From: Falsiroseomonas sp051860665
Lineage (GTDB): Bacteria; Pseudomonadota; Alphaproteobacteria; Acetobacterales; Acetobacteraceae
Direction: 5' to 3'
Length of the DNA: 64,000 nucleotides
Assembly: GCF_051860665.1 (NCBI RefSeq)
Contig: NZ_JBHYDM010000015.1
Span: forward strand, 1 to 64,000
The position numbers were made by a program, and so were the translations under genes. The notes under the pieces are model-generated. The model did not search any database and had not been told where the DNA came from. It worked only from the letters and a program-made list of their open reading frames with translations. Below, piece after piece: positions 32,503 through 40,847 of the stretch. Each line of letters opens with the position of its first letter. Within the stretch, counting starts at the first letter, position 1.

Positions 32503-33854
32503 AGCAGCCCCGCCACCGCCATGGGCAGGCGGTCCGGCGTCCGGTCAGACAGGCCCATCCGTTGCAGCCACTCGAGAAATTCCGGCGCCGGCGACTTGCC
32601 GAGCGCGGCGCGGATATAGAGGCCGTCGTGGAAGGAGGTGGACTGGTAGGCCAGCATGGTGTCGTCCGCGCCCGGCACGCCCATCACATAGGTGACGCCC
32701 GCCACGCCCAGCAGCGTCAGCAGCGCATCCATGTCGTCCTGGTCCGCCTCGGCGTGATTGGTGTAGCAGACATCCACCCCCATCGGCAGGCCGAGCAGCT
32801 TGCCGCACATATGGTCCTCCAGCCCCGCGCGGGTGATCTGCTTGCCGTCGAAGAGGTATTCGGGGCCGATGAAGCCGACCACGCTGTTCACCAGCAGCGG
32901 GCGGAACCGGCGCGCCACGGCATAGGCGCGGGCTTCCAGCGTCTGCTGGTCCACGCCGTGATGCGCATCGGCCGAGAGCGCGCTGCCCTGGCCGGTCTCG
33001 AAATACATGCAGTTGTCGCCCAAGGTGCCGCGCTTCAGCGACAGCGCCGCCTCATGCGCCTCCGCCAGCAGGGAGAGGGAGACGCCAAAGCTCTCGTTCA
33101 CGCCCTGGGTACCGCCGATGGACTGGAAGACCAGGTCCACCGGCGCGCCGCGCTGCATGGCCAGCAGGGTGGTGGTGACATGGGCCAGCACGCAGGACTG
33201 GGTCGGGATGGCGTAGCGATCCCGCACCGCATCCAGCAGGCCGAGCACACGGCAGAGATTGTCGACATTGTCGGTGGCGGGATTCACGCCGATGACGGCA
33301 TCCCCCGCGCCCAGCAGCAGGCCGTCCAGCACCTGCGCCGCGATGCCCTTCGGATCGTCCACCGGGTCGTTCGGCTGCAGGCGGATGGAGAGCGTGCCGG
33401 GAAGGCCGATCGTATTGCGAAACCTCGTCACCACGCGGCATTTCGCCCCGATCGCCACCAGGTCCTGCAGCCGGCAGATCTTGGACACCGCCGCCACCAT
33501 CTCGGGCATCAGGCCGGGGGCGAGGGCGGTCACCGCCTCCGGCGCCGCTTCCAGCAGCCAGTCGCGGAAGCCGCCGACCGTCAGATGCGCGACGGGCGCG
33601 AAGGCGGCGGCGTCGTGGCCGTCCAGGATCAGCCGCGTGACCTCATCCGCCTCATAGGGCACCACGGCCTCGTTCAGAAAATGGCGCAACGGCAGGTCCG
33701 CCAGGGCCCGCTGCGCCGCCACGCGCTGCGCCGCACTCTCCGCCGCGATGCCGGCCAGGGCATCGCCGGACCGGAAGGGGGTGGCGCAGGCCAGGAGCTG
33801 GCGCAGATCGGCAAACACATGCCGCGTCCCGCCCACCACCGCCGAGAATCCCAT
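32499..33854 (-). CDS. eutB: Ethanolamine ammonia-lyase large subunit
   Basis: 451 residues, full family length. This TIM-barrel subunit binds substrate and cobalamin. Recognisable blocks are KCRVVTRFRNTIGLPG, GDAVIGVNPATDNVDN, THVTTTLLAMQ-like CVLAHVTTTLLAMQRGAP, and FQSIGGTQGVNESFGVSL, with ETGQGSALSADAHHGVD further on. Start 33854 (MGFSAVVGG) matches the family N-terminus; a 61-residue upstream extension overlaps the divergent TPP-enzyme gene and was rejected. It is transcribed away from that operon with only 63 bases between starts, so they share a promoter region. Confidence 0.95.
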   Translation of the reverse strand: MGFSAVVGGTRHVFADLRQLLACATPFRSGDALAGIAAESAAQRVAAQRALADLPLRHFLNEAVVPYEADEVTRLILDGHDAAAFAPVAHLTVGGFRDWLLEAAPEAVTALAPGLMPEMVAAVSKICRLQDLVAIGAKCRVVTRFRNTIGLPGTLSIRLQPNDPVDDPKGIAAQVLDGLLLGAGDAVIGVNPATDNVDNLCRVLGLLDAVRDRYAIPTQSCVLAHVTTTLLAMQRGAPVDLVFQSIGGTQGVNESFGVSLSLLAEAHEAALSLKRGTLGDNCMYFETGQGSALSADAHHGVDQQTLEARAYAVARRFRPLLVNSVVGFIGPEYLFDGKQITRAGLEDHMCGKLLGLPMGVDVCYTNHAEADQDDMDALLTLLGVAGVTYVMGVPGADDTMLAYQSTSFHDGLYIRAALGKSPAPEFLEWLQRMGLSDRTPDRLPMAVAGLL

Positions 33855-33917
33855 GCCGCCCTCGCCTTGCCAGTTGGAGCCACCGGGGGGAGGATGCCAC
33901 AGAAACGGAGGAACGGC

Positions 33918-34469
33918 ATGGATCGCGCAAAACTGGAAATGCGCCCGGATGCGGCGGCCGCATGGCCGGATGCCATCTACGACACGCTGAAGGCCAATGG
34001 CATCACCCAGGTGGCCCTGGTGCCCGATGCCGGGCACAGCCGGCTGATCAAGCGCTGCCTGGCGGACAATGAGATGACCGTCGTCACCCTGACGACGGAG
34101 GAGGAGGGTGTGGCACTGCTCTGCGGCGCCTGGCTGGGCGGCGTGAAGGGCGTGCTGCTGATGCAGTCCTCCGGCGTGGGCAATTGCATCAACATGCTGT
34201 CGCTCTCACACATCCATCGCACGCCGCTGCCGATGATCGTGACCATGCGCGGCGATTTCGCCGAGTTCAATCCGGCGCAGATCCCGATGGGCCAGGCGAC
34301 GCCGGCGGTGCTGGAGGCGATGGGCACCATCGTGCACCGTGCCGACCGGCCGGAGGATGTGGCGGCCACCGTCGATGCGACGCTGCGCCTCGCCTTCAAC
34401 ACCTTTCGGCCCGCGGCGACGCTGCTGGGCCAGCGCCTGATCGGCGCCAAGACCTTCGGGAAGGACTGA
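33918..34469 (+). CDS. TPP-dependent 2-oxoacid decarboxylase, alpha subunit (ComD-like)
   Basis: 183 residues corresponding to the N-terminal (PYR) half of thiamine-diphosphate decarboxylases in split form, as in sulfopyruvate decarboxylase ComD or phosphonopyruvate decarboxylase. TTEEEGVALLCGAWLGG contains the glutamate that activates the thiazolium ring. SSGVGNCINMLSLSHIHRTP and MIVTMRGDFAEFNPAQ follow the family. A strong ribosome-binding site (GGAGGAAC) precedes ATG 33918. The beta subunit starts 5 bases after its stop. The 2-hydroxyacid dehydrogenase that follows suggests the substrate is a 2-oxoacid made from a hydroxyacid such as sulfolactate. Confidence 0.85.
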   Translation: MDRAKLEMRPDAAAAWPDAIYDTLKANGITQVALVPDAGHSRLIKRCLADNEMTVVTLTTEEEGVALLCGAWLGGVKGVLLMQSSGVGNCINMLSLSHIHRTPLPMIVTMRGDFAEFNPAQIPMGQATPAVLEAMGTIVHRADRPEDVAATVDATLRLAFNTFRPAATLLGQRLIGAKTFGKD

Positions 34470-34474
34470 GGCGC

Positions 34475-35068
34475 ATGGCCGATTATCCGAACCGGCGCGA
34501 CGTGGTGCGCGCTTTGCTGGAAGACCGTGGCGAGCTGCTGGTGATCGCGGGCCTCGGCGCCTCCGCCTGGGACATCACCGCCATCGGGGACCATCCCCGC
34601 AATCTGCCGCTCTGGGGCGGCATGGGCGGCGCGGCGATGATGGGCCTCGGCCTGGCCCTGGCGCAGCCCTCGGCCAAGGTGCTGGTGATCACGGGGGATG
34701 GCGAGATGCTGATGGCGCTGGGCGCCATGGCCACCATCGCGGTGAAGAAGCCGGCCAACCTCTCCGTCGTGGTGCTGGACAACGAGCATTACAGCGAGAC
34801 GGGGAACCAGGAGACGGCGACGCGGCATGGCGTGGACCTGGCCGCCATGGCGCGCGGCGCCGGCCTCGCCAATGCACGCACGCTGACCACGCTGGAGCAG
34901 GTGCCGACGCTGCGCAGCGAGATCCACGCCGGAACCGGACACGTATTTGCTGTCGCAAAAATCGCGCCGGGCAACCTGCCGCTGGTGCTGCCGCCGCGGG
35001 ATGGCGCCATCCTGCAGGCGCGTTTCCGCGAGGCCCTGCTCGGCCCCGCCGCCCACCACCAGCTGTGA
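34475..35068 (+). CDS. TPP-dependent 2-oxoacid decarboxylase, beta subunit (ComE-like)
   Basis: 197 residues forming the PP half. The diphosphate/Mg site starts at GDGEMLMALGAM and ends about 28 residues later at DNEHYSETG, the GDG-X-N motif of TPP enzymes. GGMGGAAMMGLGLALAQP precedes it. With the upstream alpha subunit it should form an active decarboxylase; ComDE converts sulfopyruvate to sulfoacetaldehyde, and the phosphonopyruvate enzyme is the main alternative. Start 34475 follows the alpha stop by five bases, and the dehydrogenase gene starts 10 bases after this one ends. Confidence 0.85.
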   Translation: MADYPNRRDVVRALLEDRGELLVIAGLGASAWDITAIGDHPRNLPLWGGMGGAAMMGLGLALAQPSAKVLVITGDGEMLMALGAMATIAVKKPANLSVVVLDNEHYSETGNQETATRHGVDLAAMARGAGLANARTLTTLEQVPTLRSEIHAGTGHVFAVAKIAPGNLPLVLPPRDGAILQARFREALLGPAAHHQL

Positions 35069-35078
35069 AAGCCCGACC

Positions 35079-36059
35079 ATGCCGCATGTGATCTGCGTCC
35101 GCCCGATCCACGAGGAAGCCATCGCCAAGATGCGGGCGACGCCGGGCGTCACCGTCGACGTGCTGATGGACCTCTCGCCCGAGAGCCTCGCCGCCAATCT
35201 GCCGAAGGCGGATGCGCTGATCGTGCGCACCCTCCGCATCGACCGCGCCTTTCTCGCGCATTGCACCAACCTGAAGATCCTCGTCCGCCACGGCGTCGGC
35301 TACGACATCGTCGATGTCCCCGCCTTGACCGAGCGCGGCATCCCGCTGGCCATCACGCCGGAGGCCAATGCGGTGTCCGTCGCCGAGCACGCGCTGATGA
35401 TGATGCTGGCCTGCGCCCGCAAGCTGACCAGCTTCAACGCCAATCTGCGCGAGCCGACGCCGGTCTGGGGCGCGCAGCCGAACCTTCCGACCTTCGACCT
35501 GCAAGGCAAGACCGTGCTGGTGGTCGGCTTCGGCCGCATCGGCACGCGCGTGGCGAAGCTCTGCGCCGCCTTCGGCATGCGCGTGCTGGTGCGCGACCCG
35601 AATGTGGCGAAGGGCAGCATCCGCGGCCTCGGCTTCGAACCGGTGGACGATGCCGCGACGGCGGCGGCGGAGGCGGATATCGTCACCGTCCACGTGCCGA
35701 GCGGCCCCGCCACGCGCAACATGATCGACGGCGCCTTCATGGCCCGCATGAAGAAGGGCGCCGTGCTGGTGAATACCGCACGCGGCACCATCGTCGACCA
35801 GGTGGCGCTGGAAGCCGCGCTGCGCGCCGGGCATCTCTCCGCCGCCGGGATCGACGTCTTCGAGGAGGAGCCGGTGGAGGCGCCGATCAGCCTGCTCTCC
35901 GCCCCCAACCTGATCATGACGCCGCATGTCGCCGCCAGCACGGCGGAGGGGCTGCGGCGCATGGCGCTGGACAGCGCGGCGGCCGCTTTGGCCTGCTTCG
36001 CCGGCACGCTGGACCCGGATGTGATCGTGAATCCCGAGGTCCTGCCCCGAAGGAACTGA
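35079..36059 (+). CDS. D-2-hydroxyacid dehydrogenase (PGDH/SlcC-like)
   Basis: 326 residues. The NAD-binding motif is VLVVGFGRIGTRVAKL (about 147-162). The active-site arginine lies in VNTARGTIVD, the glutamate in DVFEEEPV, and the histidine in MTPHVAAST, all intact. It oxidises or reduces a 2-hydroxyacid/2-oxoacid pair with NAD. The family includes phosphoglycerate dehydrogenase and (S)-sulfolactate dehydrogenase SlcC. Without an ACT domain it is not a typical serine-pathway SerA. Placed directly after ComD/ComE-like subunits, it could supply their oxoacid substrate. Start 35079 gives the usual N-terminal catalytic strand. Confidence 0.88.
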   Translation: MPHVICVRPIHEEAIAKMRATPGVTVDVLMDLSPESLAANLPKADALIVRTLRIDRAFLAHCTNLKILVRHGVGYDIVDVPALTERGIPLAITPEANAVSVAEHALMMMLACARKLTSFNANLREPTPVWGAQPNLPTFDLQGKTVLVVGFGRIGTRVAKLCAAFGMRVLVRDPNVAKGSIRGLGFEPVDDAATAAAEADIVTVHVPSGPATRNMIDGAFMARMKKGAVLVNTARGTIVDQVALEAALRAGHLSAAGIDVFEEEPVEAPISLLSAPNLIMTPHVAASTAEGLRRMALDSAAAALACFAGTLDPDVIVNPEVLPRRN

Positions 36060-36065
36060 CACGCC

Positions 36066-37739
36066 ATGCGCCGCCTGCTGCTCGCCTTCCTGATCCTCGC
36101 CGGACCTGCCGCGGCGGAGCCGGCGCGCGCCACGCGCCAGATGGCCGCCACCGCCAGCCCGCATGCCACGGAAGCGGCACTCGCCATGCTGCGCGCCGGC
36201 GGGTCCGCGGTGGATGCGGCGATCGCGGCGCAGGCGGCGCTTTCGGTGGCGGAGCCGCATGCCAGCGGCGTGCTCGGCGGCGCCTTCATCCTGGTCTGGG
36301 ACCAGGGCGCGCAACGGCTGCGCTACTATGAGGGGATCGCCAGCGCGCCGGCGGCGAGCGCGGACCGGCTGACGGCGGGCGGCGTGGGGCCCGCCACCGT
36401 CGCCCGCTCCGGCCGCGCCGTGGCGGTGCCGGGCACGATCGCCGCCCTGGCGCTGGCACATGCGGCGCATGGCAGGCTGCCCTGGGCGGATCTGTTCCGA
36501 CCCGCCATCGACCTGGCGGAGCGGGGCTTCCCCCTGCCGCCCTATCTGCATCAGGTGATCCGCAACCGCGCGGCGGAACTGGCCCGCATCCCCGCGATCC
36601 GCGCGCTGTATTTCGATGCGGAAGGCCAGCCGCTGGCCGCCGGCGCGCCCTTCCGCAATCCGGACCAGGCGGCGGCGCTGCGCCTGCTGGCCTCGGAAGG
36701 CCCGGCCACGCTCTATGGCGGCACGCTCGGCCGCGCCGTGGTGGAGGCGGTGCAGACGCATGCGGTGCCGGGCTGGATGACGCTGGCCGACCTTTCCGCC
36801 TATCGCGCCGTCGAACGCGCGCCGATCTGCGCCGAGGTCCTGGCCAGGCGCATCTGCACCGCCGCCGCGCCCTCCTCCGGCGGCGTCGCGGTGCTGCAGA
36901 CGCTGGGCCTGGCGGAGCGGCTGGGCATCGCGGCGGTTGCGCGCGACAGCGCGGAGGCGGCGCATATCTTCCTCGAGGCCAGCCGGCTCGCCACCGCCGA
37001 CCGCCGCCGCTGGATGGGCGACCCAGACCAGGTGGCGGTGCCGCAGGCCGGGCTGCTGGCGCGCGACTACCTCGATGCCCGCGCGGCGCTCGCCGGGCCG
37101 GCGCGCGCCATGGAAACGGTGGTGCCCGGCACGCCGGCGGAGCGCCACGGCGCCCTGCCCACGCCCAGCGACCCGATGGCGGAGACGGCGACGACGCAGC
37201 TCGCCATCCTCGACGCCGCCGGCAATGCCGTGTCCTTCACCACCACCAACAACCTGAATTTCGGCGCCGAGCTGCTGGCCATGGGGGTCACGCTGAACAA
37301 TGGCATGACCAATTTTTCCGCCAGTCCCGGCATGGCGGAGGCGCCGGCGCAGAACCGCCTGGCGCCGGGCAAGCGGCCCGTCACCACCATGGCGCCGACC
37401 ATGGTCTTCGGCGCGGATGGACGGCCGGAGCTGGTGCTGGGCGCCGGCGGCGGCGCGCGCATTCCGGATGCGGTGGCCGCCGCGGTGATCGAGGTGCTGG
37501 TCTTCGGCGGCGATGCCGAACGCGCCACGGCCCGGCCACGGATCGGCGCGCAGAACGGCGTGGAGGAGCTGGAACAGGGCACGCCACTGGCGGATCTGGC
37601 GCCCGCCTTGCAGGCGCTGGGCCATGCGCCGCGGGTGGTGGTGATGAACACCGGATTGCAGGTGATCCGGCGGCTGCCGGATGGAAGGCTGGAGGGTGCG
37701 GCGGATCCGCGGCGGGATGGGGTGGCGGCGGGGGATTGA
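36066..37739 (+). CDS. ggt: Gamma-glutamyltransferase
   Basis: 557 residues. The signal peptide (MRRLLLAFLILAGPAAA) sends it to the periplasm. Autocleavage is expected before Thr376 in AETATTQLAIL, which becomes the N-terminal nucleophile of the small subunit; TTNNLNFGAELLAMG follows as usual. The conserved oxyanion GSPGG reads GAGGG (LGAGGGARIPD), a small deviation. The enzyme cleaves gamma-glutamyl bonds of glutathione and related compounds. Start 36066 is 6 bases after the dehydrogenase stop, making it the fourth gene of the operon starting at 33918; how it links to the decarboxylase is unclear. Confidence 0.92.
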   Translation: MRRLLLAFLILAGPAAAEPARATRQMAATASPHATEAALAMLRAGGSAVDAAIAAQAALSVAEPHASGVLGGAFILVWDQGAQRLRYYEGIASAPAASADRLTAGGVGPATVARSGRAVAVPGTIAALALAHAAHGRLPWADLFRPAIDLAERGFPLPPYLHQVIRNRAAELARIPAIRALYFDAEGQPLAAGAPFRNPDQAAALRLLASEGPATLYGGTLGRAVVEAVQTHAVPGWMTLADLSAYRAVERAPICAEVLARRICTAAAPSSGGVAVLQTLGLAERLGIAAVARDSAEAAHIFLEASRLATADRRRWMGDPDQVAVPQAGLLARDYLDARAALAGPARAMETVVPGTPAERHGALPTPSDPMAETATTQLAILDAAGNAVSFTTTNNLNFGAELLAMGVTLNNGMTNFSASPGMAEAPAQNRLAPGKRPVTTMAPTMVFGADGRPELVLGAGGGARIPDAVAAAVIEVLVFGGDAERATARPRIGAQNGVEELEQGTPLADLAPALQALGHAPRVVVMNTGLQVIRRLPDGRLEGAADPRRDGVAAGD

Positions 37740-37752
37740 GGGGGCCGGGGGG

Positions 37753-37779
37753 CCCCCCCCCCCCCCCGCGCTGCGGGGG
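37753..37779. terminator. C15 tract and short hairpin between convergent genes
   Basis: A run of 15 cytosines (37753-37767) merges into CCCCCGC-GCT-GCGGGGG (37763-37779), between the ggt stop (37739) and the convergent Bug receptor stop (37793). It may serve as a bidirectional terminator. The homopolymer is prone to slippage and to sequencing length error. Confidence 0.5.
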
Positions 37780-37792
37780 AGGGAGATACGGC

Positions 37793-38767
37793 TCAGTCGA
37801 AGGTGATGTTCGCGCGGCGGATCACCTCGGCGTATTTCGCGGCGTCGCGGCGCAGCAGGGCCGCGGCATCGGCGCTGGTGCCGCCGCCGGGGATATAGCC
37901 GGCATCCAGCACGCGCTGGCGCAGGCCGGGATCGGCCAGGGCCTTGTTCACCGCCTGCACCCAGCGCTCGCTGATGGTGGAAGGCAGGCCGGGCGGGCCC
38001 ATCACCATGTACCAGACGGCGGCATCAAAGTCCGGAAAACCGCTTTCGGCGATGGTCGGCACATCGGGCAGCGTCGGCACGCGCTGGGGCAGCGTCGTCG
38101 CCAGCGCGCGCACGCGGCCGGCGCGGATATGCGGCAGGTAGGTGGGCAGCGTGTCGATGGCGATATCGATGCGCCCGGCCAGGATCTCGTTCACCGCCTG
38201 GCCGGTGCCGCGGAAGGGAATGTGGGTCATGTCCAGCCCGGCGGCGAAGCTGAGCGCGGCCGCCGCCAGGTGCTGCTGCGTCGCGACGCCGGAGGAGGAG
38301 TAGTTCAGCTTCCCGCGATTGGCCCGCGCATGGGCGATGAAGCCGGGAAAATCCTGCGCCGGCGAATCCAGCGGCACCACCGCCACCAGCGGCACCGTGC
38401 CCGCCAGCACCACCGCGGTCTGGTCCGCGATGATGTCGAAGGGCGGCGGCTTCATCGTCGGCGGCACGACGGCGGAGGCGCTGACGGTGGTCATCAGCAT
38501 CTGGTAGCCATCCGGCCGGCCGCGCGCATTCGCCGTCGCCGCGATGGTGCCGGACCCGCCGGGGCGGCTCTCGATCGCGACCGGGTGGCCGAAATCCTCC
38601 TGCAAGGCAGGCTGCAGGAGGCGGGAGATGATGTCCGTGCCGCCGCCCGGGGCAAAACCCATCAGCAGGGTGACGGTGCGGGTGGGATAGGCGGCCGGTT
38701 GCGCCCAGGCGGGCATCGGCAGGGCAAGGCCGCCCGTCGCGGCCCAGAGGCTGCGTCGCGAAATCAT
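37793..38767 (-). CDS. Bug family periplasmic solute receptor (tripartite tricarboxylate transporter)
   Basis: 324 residues with a signal peptide that includes a twin-arginine-like start (MISRRSLWAATGGLALPMPAWA). Characteristic blocks are YPTRTVTLLMGFAPGGGTD, ENRPG-like IESRPGGSGTIAA, GYQMLMTT, LNYSSSGVATQQHLAA, HIPFRGTGQAVNEILAGRID and VPTLPDVPTIAESGFPDFD. These proteins bind carboxylates; many occur as orphans without TctA/TctB, as here. A neighbouring tartrate dehydratase gene suggests a dicarboxylic acid ligand, which is inference. Confidence 0.92.
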   Translation of the reverse strand: MISRRSLWAATGGLALPMPAWAQPAAYPTRTVTLLMGFAPGGGTDIISRLLQPALQEDFGHPVAIESRPGGSGTIAATANARGRPDGYQMLMTTVSASAVVPPTMKPPPFDIIADQTAVVLAGTVPLVAVVPLDSPAQDFPGFIAHARANRGKLNYSSSGVATQQHLAAAALSFAAGLDMTHIPFRGTGQAVNEILAGRIDIAIDTLPTYLPHIRAGRVRALATTLPQRVPTLPDVPTIAESGFPDFDAAVWYMVMGPPGLPSTISERWVQAVNKALADPGLRQRVLDAGYIPGGGTSADAAALLRRDAAKYAEVIRRANITFD

Positions 38768-38812
38768 GGTGTTTCCTCCGGTTTTTTCTTCTGACCGGAG
38801 GATGGCGCGGGG

Positions 38813-39589
38813 CTACCGGCCCGTCCAGACCGGCTTCCGCTTGGCGAGGAAGGCTTCAACCCCCTCCCGGAAGTCATGGCTGCCGAAGCACATGGTCACC
38901 AGGTCGTCGCCCTCGATGGTGCCGCCGGCCAGGCGCAGGCGCTTCAGCGCCACCTTGGTGGCGCGCAGGGTCAGCGGCGCCATGCCGGCGATCTCCACCG
39001 CCAGCTTTTCCGCCCGCTCCGCCAGGGCTTCGGGCGTCTCCAGCATCTCGGAGATGAAGCCGGCGGCCAGGGCCTCGGGCGCATCCATCAGCCGGGCGGT
39101 GAAGATCAGGTCCTTCAGCTTGGCCGGCCCGATCAGCGCGGCAAATCGCGAGATGTTCATGGTGGAGAGGGTATTGCCCAGGGTGCGCGCCACCGGAACG
39201 CCGAAGCGGGCATTGGCGCTGGCGATGCGCAGGTCGCAGACGCCGGCGATGCCGAGGCCCCCGCCGACGCAGGCGCCGGCGATGGCGCCAATGACGGGCT
39301 TCGGGCAATCCTCCACCGCCGACAGCACCCGGTCGATGCGGCTTTCATAGTCCAGCGCATCCTGGCCGGTGGAGAAGTGCTGGAACTGGCTGATATCGGT
39401 GCCGGCCGCGAAGGCCTTGCCGCCGGCGCCGGTGATGACCCAGCAGCGGATGTCGGGATTCGCCGCGACGGCGGCGGCCTGTTCGAACAGGCCCTCATAC
39501 ATTTCGAAGGTCAGGGCGTTGCGCTGGTCCGGGCGGTTCAGCGTGGTCCAGGCCACGGGGCCGCGGGTCTCGTGCAGGATATCGGGCAT
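38813..39589 (-). CDS. Enoyl-CoA hydratase/isomerase family protein
   Basis: 258 residues of the crotonase fold. NRPDQRNALT is the N-terminal motif, AAGTDISQF forms the oxyanion hole with a CoA-binding pocket, and GACVGGGLGIAGVCDLRIAS is the second signature. The usual catalytic glutamate positions (around GNTLSTMN) are not glutamate, so hydratase chemistry is uncertain and a different crotonase reaction is possible. ATG 39589 has an excellent ribosome-binding site (AAGGAGG). It is divergent from the D-tartrate dehydratase gene with 79 bases between starts. Confidence 0.87.
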   Translation of the reverse strand: MPDILHETRGPVAWTTLNRPDQRNALTFEMYEGLFEQAAAVAANPDIRCWVITGAGGKAFAAGTDISQFQHFSTGQDALDYESRIDRVLSAVEDCPKPVIGAIAGACVGGGLGIAGVCDLRIASANARFGVPVARTLGNTLSTMNISRFAALIGPAKLKDLIFTARLMDAPEALAAGFISEMLETPEALAERAEKLAVEIAGMAPLTLRATKVALKRLRLAGGTIEGDDLVTMCFGSHDFREGVEAFLAKRKPVWTGR

Positions 39590-39668
39590 GGTTTCCTCCT
39601 TGGTCCCCCCTTGTGCGGCCAGGGCGCGGGGGGCGACAAGTCCGGCGAGCGGATGGAGGCCGACAAGA

Positions 39669-40847
39669 ATGCGTATCGTCAGCGTCAAGCAGGGCATCGC
39701 GCCGATCGCGAGCGACATCGCCAATGCCTATATCGATTTCTCGAAAATGACCGCCTCCATCGTCGCGGTGACCGTCGAGGGCGATGGCAAGCGCGCCACC
39801 GGCTACGGCTTCAACTCCAATGGCCGCTATGCCCAGCCCGGCCTGCTGGCCGAGCGCTTCGTGCCGCGGCTGCTGGAGGCGACGGAGGCGCAGGTCACGG
39901 CCCCGGACGGAAGGCTGAACCCGCAGGGCGCCTGGGCCACCATGATGAAGAACGAGAAGCCCGGCGGGCATGGGGAGCGCAGCGTCGCCGTCGGCGTGCT
40001 GGACATGGCGCTCTGGGATGCGGCCGCGAAGCTGGAGGGTGTGCCGCTGTGGCGGCTGCTGGCGGATCGGTACAATGGCGGCACGGCCGATTCCGCCGCC
40101 TGGGTCTATGCCGCCGGCGGCTACTACTACCCCGGCAAGGGCGTGGATGCGCTGGTCGAGGAGATGAAGCGCTACCTCGGCATGGGCTATGCGACCGTGA
40201 AGATGAAGATCGGCGGCGCCCCCGGCACCGCGCTGGCCGATGCGCTGTCCGAGGACATCGAGCGGATCGAGGCGGTGGTCGCGCTGCTGGGTGGCGATGG
40301 CAGCCGGCTGGCGGTGGATGTGAACGGCCGCTTCGACCTGCCGGCCGCGCTGGCCTATGCCGAGGCCTTGGCGCCGATGAAGCTGCGCTGGTACGAGGAA
40401 CCGCTCGACCCGCTCGACTACGCCACCCATGCGACGCTGGCCGAACACTACGCCCCGCCGATCGCAACAGGGGAAAATCTGTTCTCGATGCAGGATGCGC
40501 GCAACCTGATCCGCCACGGCGGGCTGCGGCCGGATCGCGACATCCTGCAGATGGACCCGGCGCTGTCCTACGGGCTTTGCGAATATCTGCGGACGCTCGA
40601 CATGCTGGCTTCCCATGGCTGGTCCCGCCGCCGCTGCGTGCCGCATGGCGGGCACCAGTTTGCGCTGAATATCGCGGTGGGGCTCGGGCTGGGCGGCAAT
40701 GAGAGCTACCCCGAGGTTTTTGCCCCGTTTGGCGGCTTTGCGGATGACGTGCCGGTGGTGGAGGGGCGCGTGGCGATGCCAAGCATTCCGGGCATCGGCT
40801 TCGAGGCCAAGAACGCGTTGCACAACGTCTTCAAGGGCCTCGCCTGA
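39669..40847 (+). CDS. tarD: D(-)-tartrate dehydratase-like enolase-superfamily enzyme
   Basis: 392 residues of the mandelate-racemase subgroup of the enolase superfamily. The N-terminal signature IANAYIDFSKMTASIVAV, the catalytic KMKIGG (KxK), the metal ligands in VDVNGRFD, WYEEPLD and ATGENLF, and the C-terminal RRRCVPHGGHQFALN with its histidine closely follow the D-tartrate dehydratase family, which converts D-tartrate to oxaloacetate. Start 39669 gives the family N-terminus (MRIVSVKQ). The stop overlaps the next start by one base (TGATG), so it is coupled to a PrpF-type isomerase. Confidence 0.88.
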   Translation: MRIVSVKQGIAPIASDIANAYIDFSKMTASIVAVTVEGDGKRATGYGFNSNGRYAQPGLLAERFVPRLLEATEAQVTAPDGRLNPQGAWATMMKNEKPGGHGERSVAVGVLDMALWDAAAKLEGVPLWRLLADRYNGGTADSAAWVYAAGGYYYPGKGVDALVEEMKRYLGMGYATVKMKIGGAPGTALADALSEDIERIEAVVALLGGDGSRLAVDVNGRFDLPAALAYAEALAPMKLRWYEEPLDPLDYATHATLAEHYAPPIATGENLFSMQDARNLIRHGGLRPDRDILQMDPALSYGLCEYLRTLDMLASHGWSRRRCVPHGGHQFALNIAVGLGLGGNESYPEVFAPFGGFADDVPVVEGRVAMPSIPGIGFEAKNALHNVFKGLA

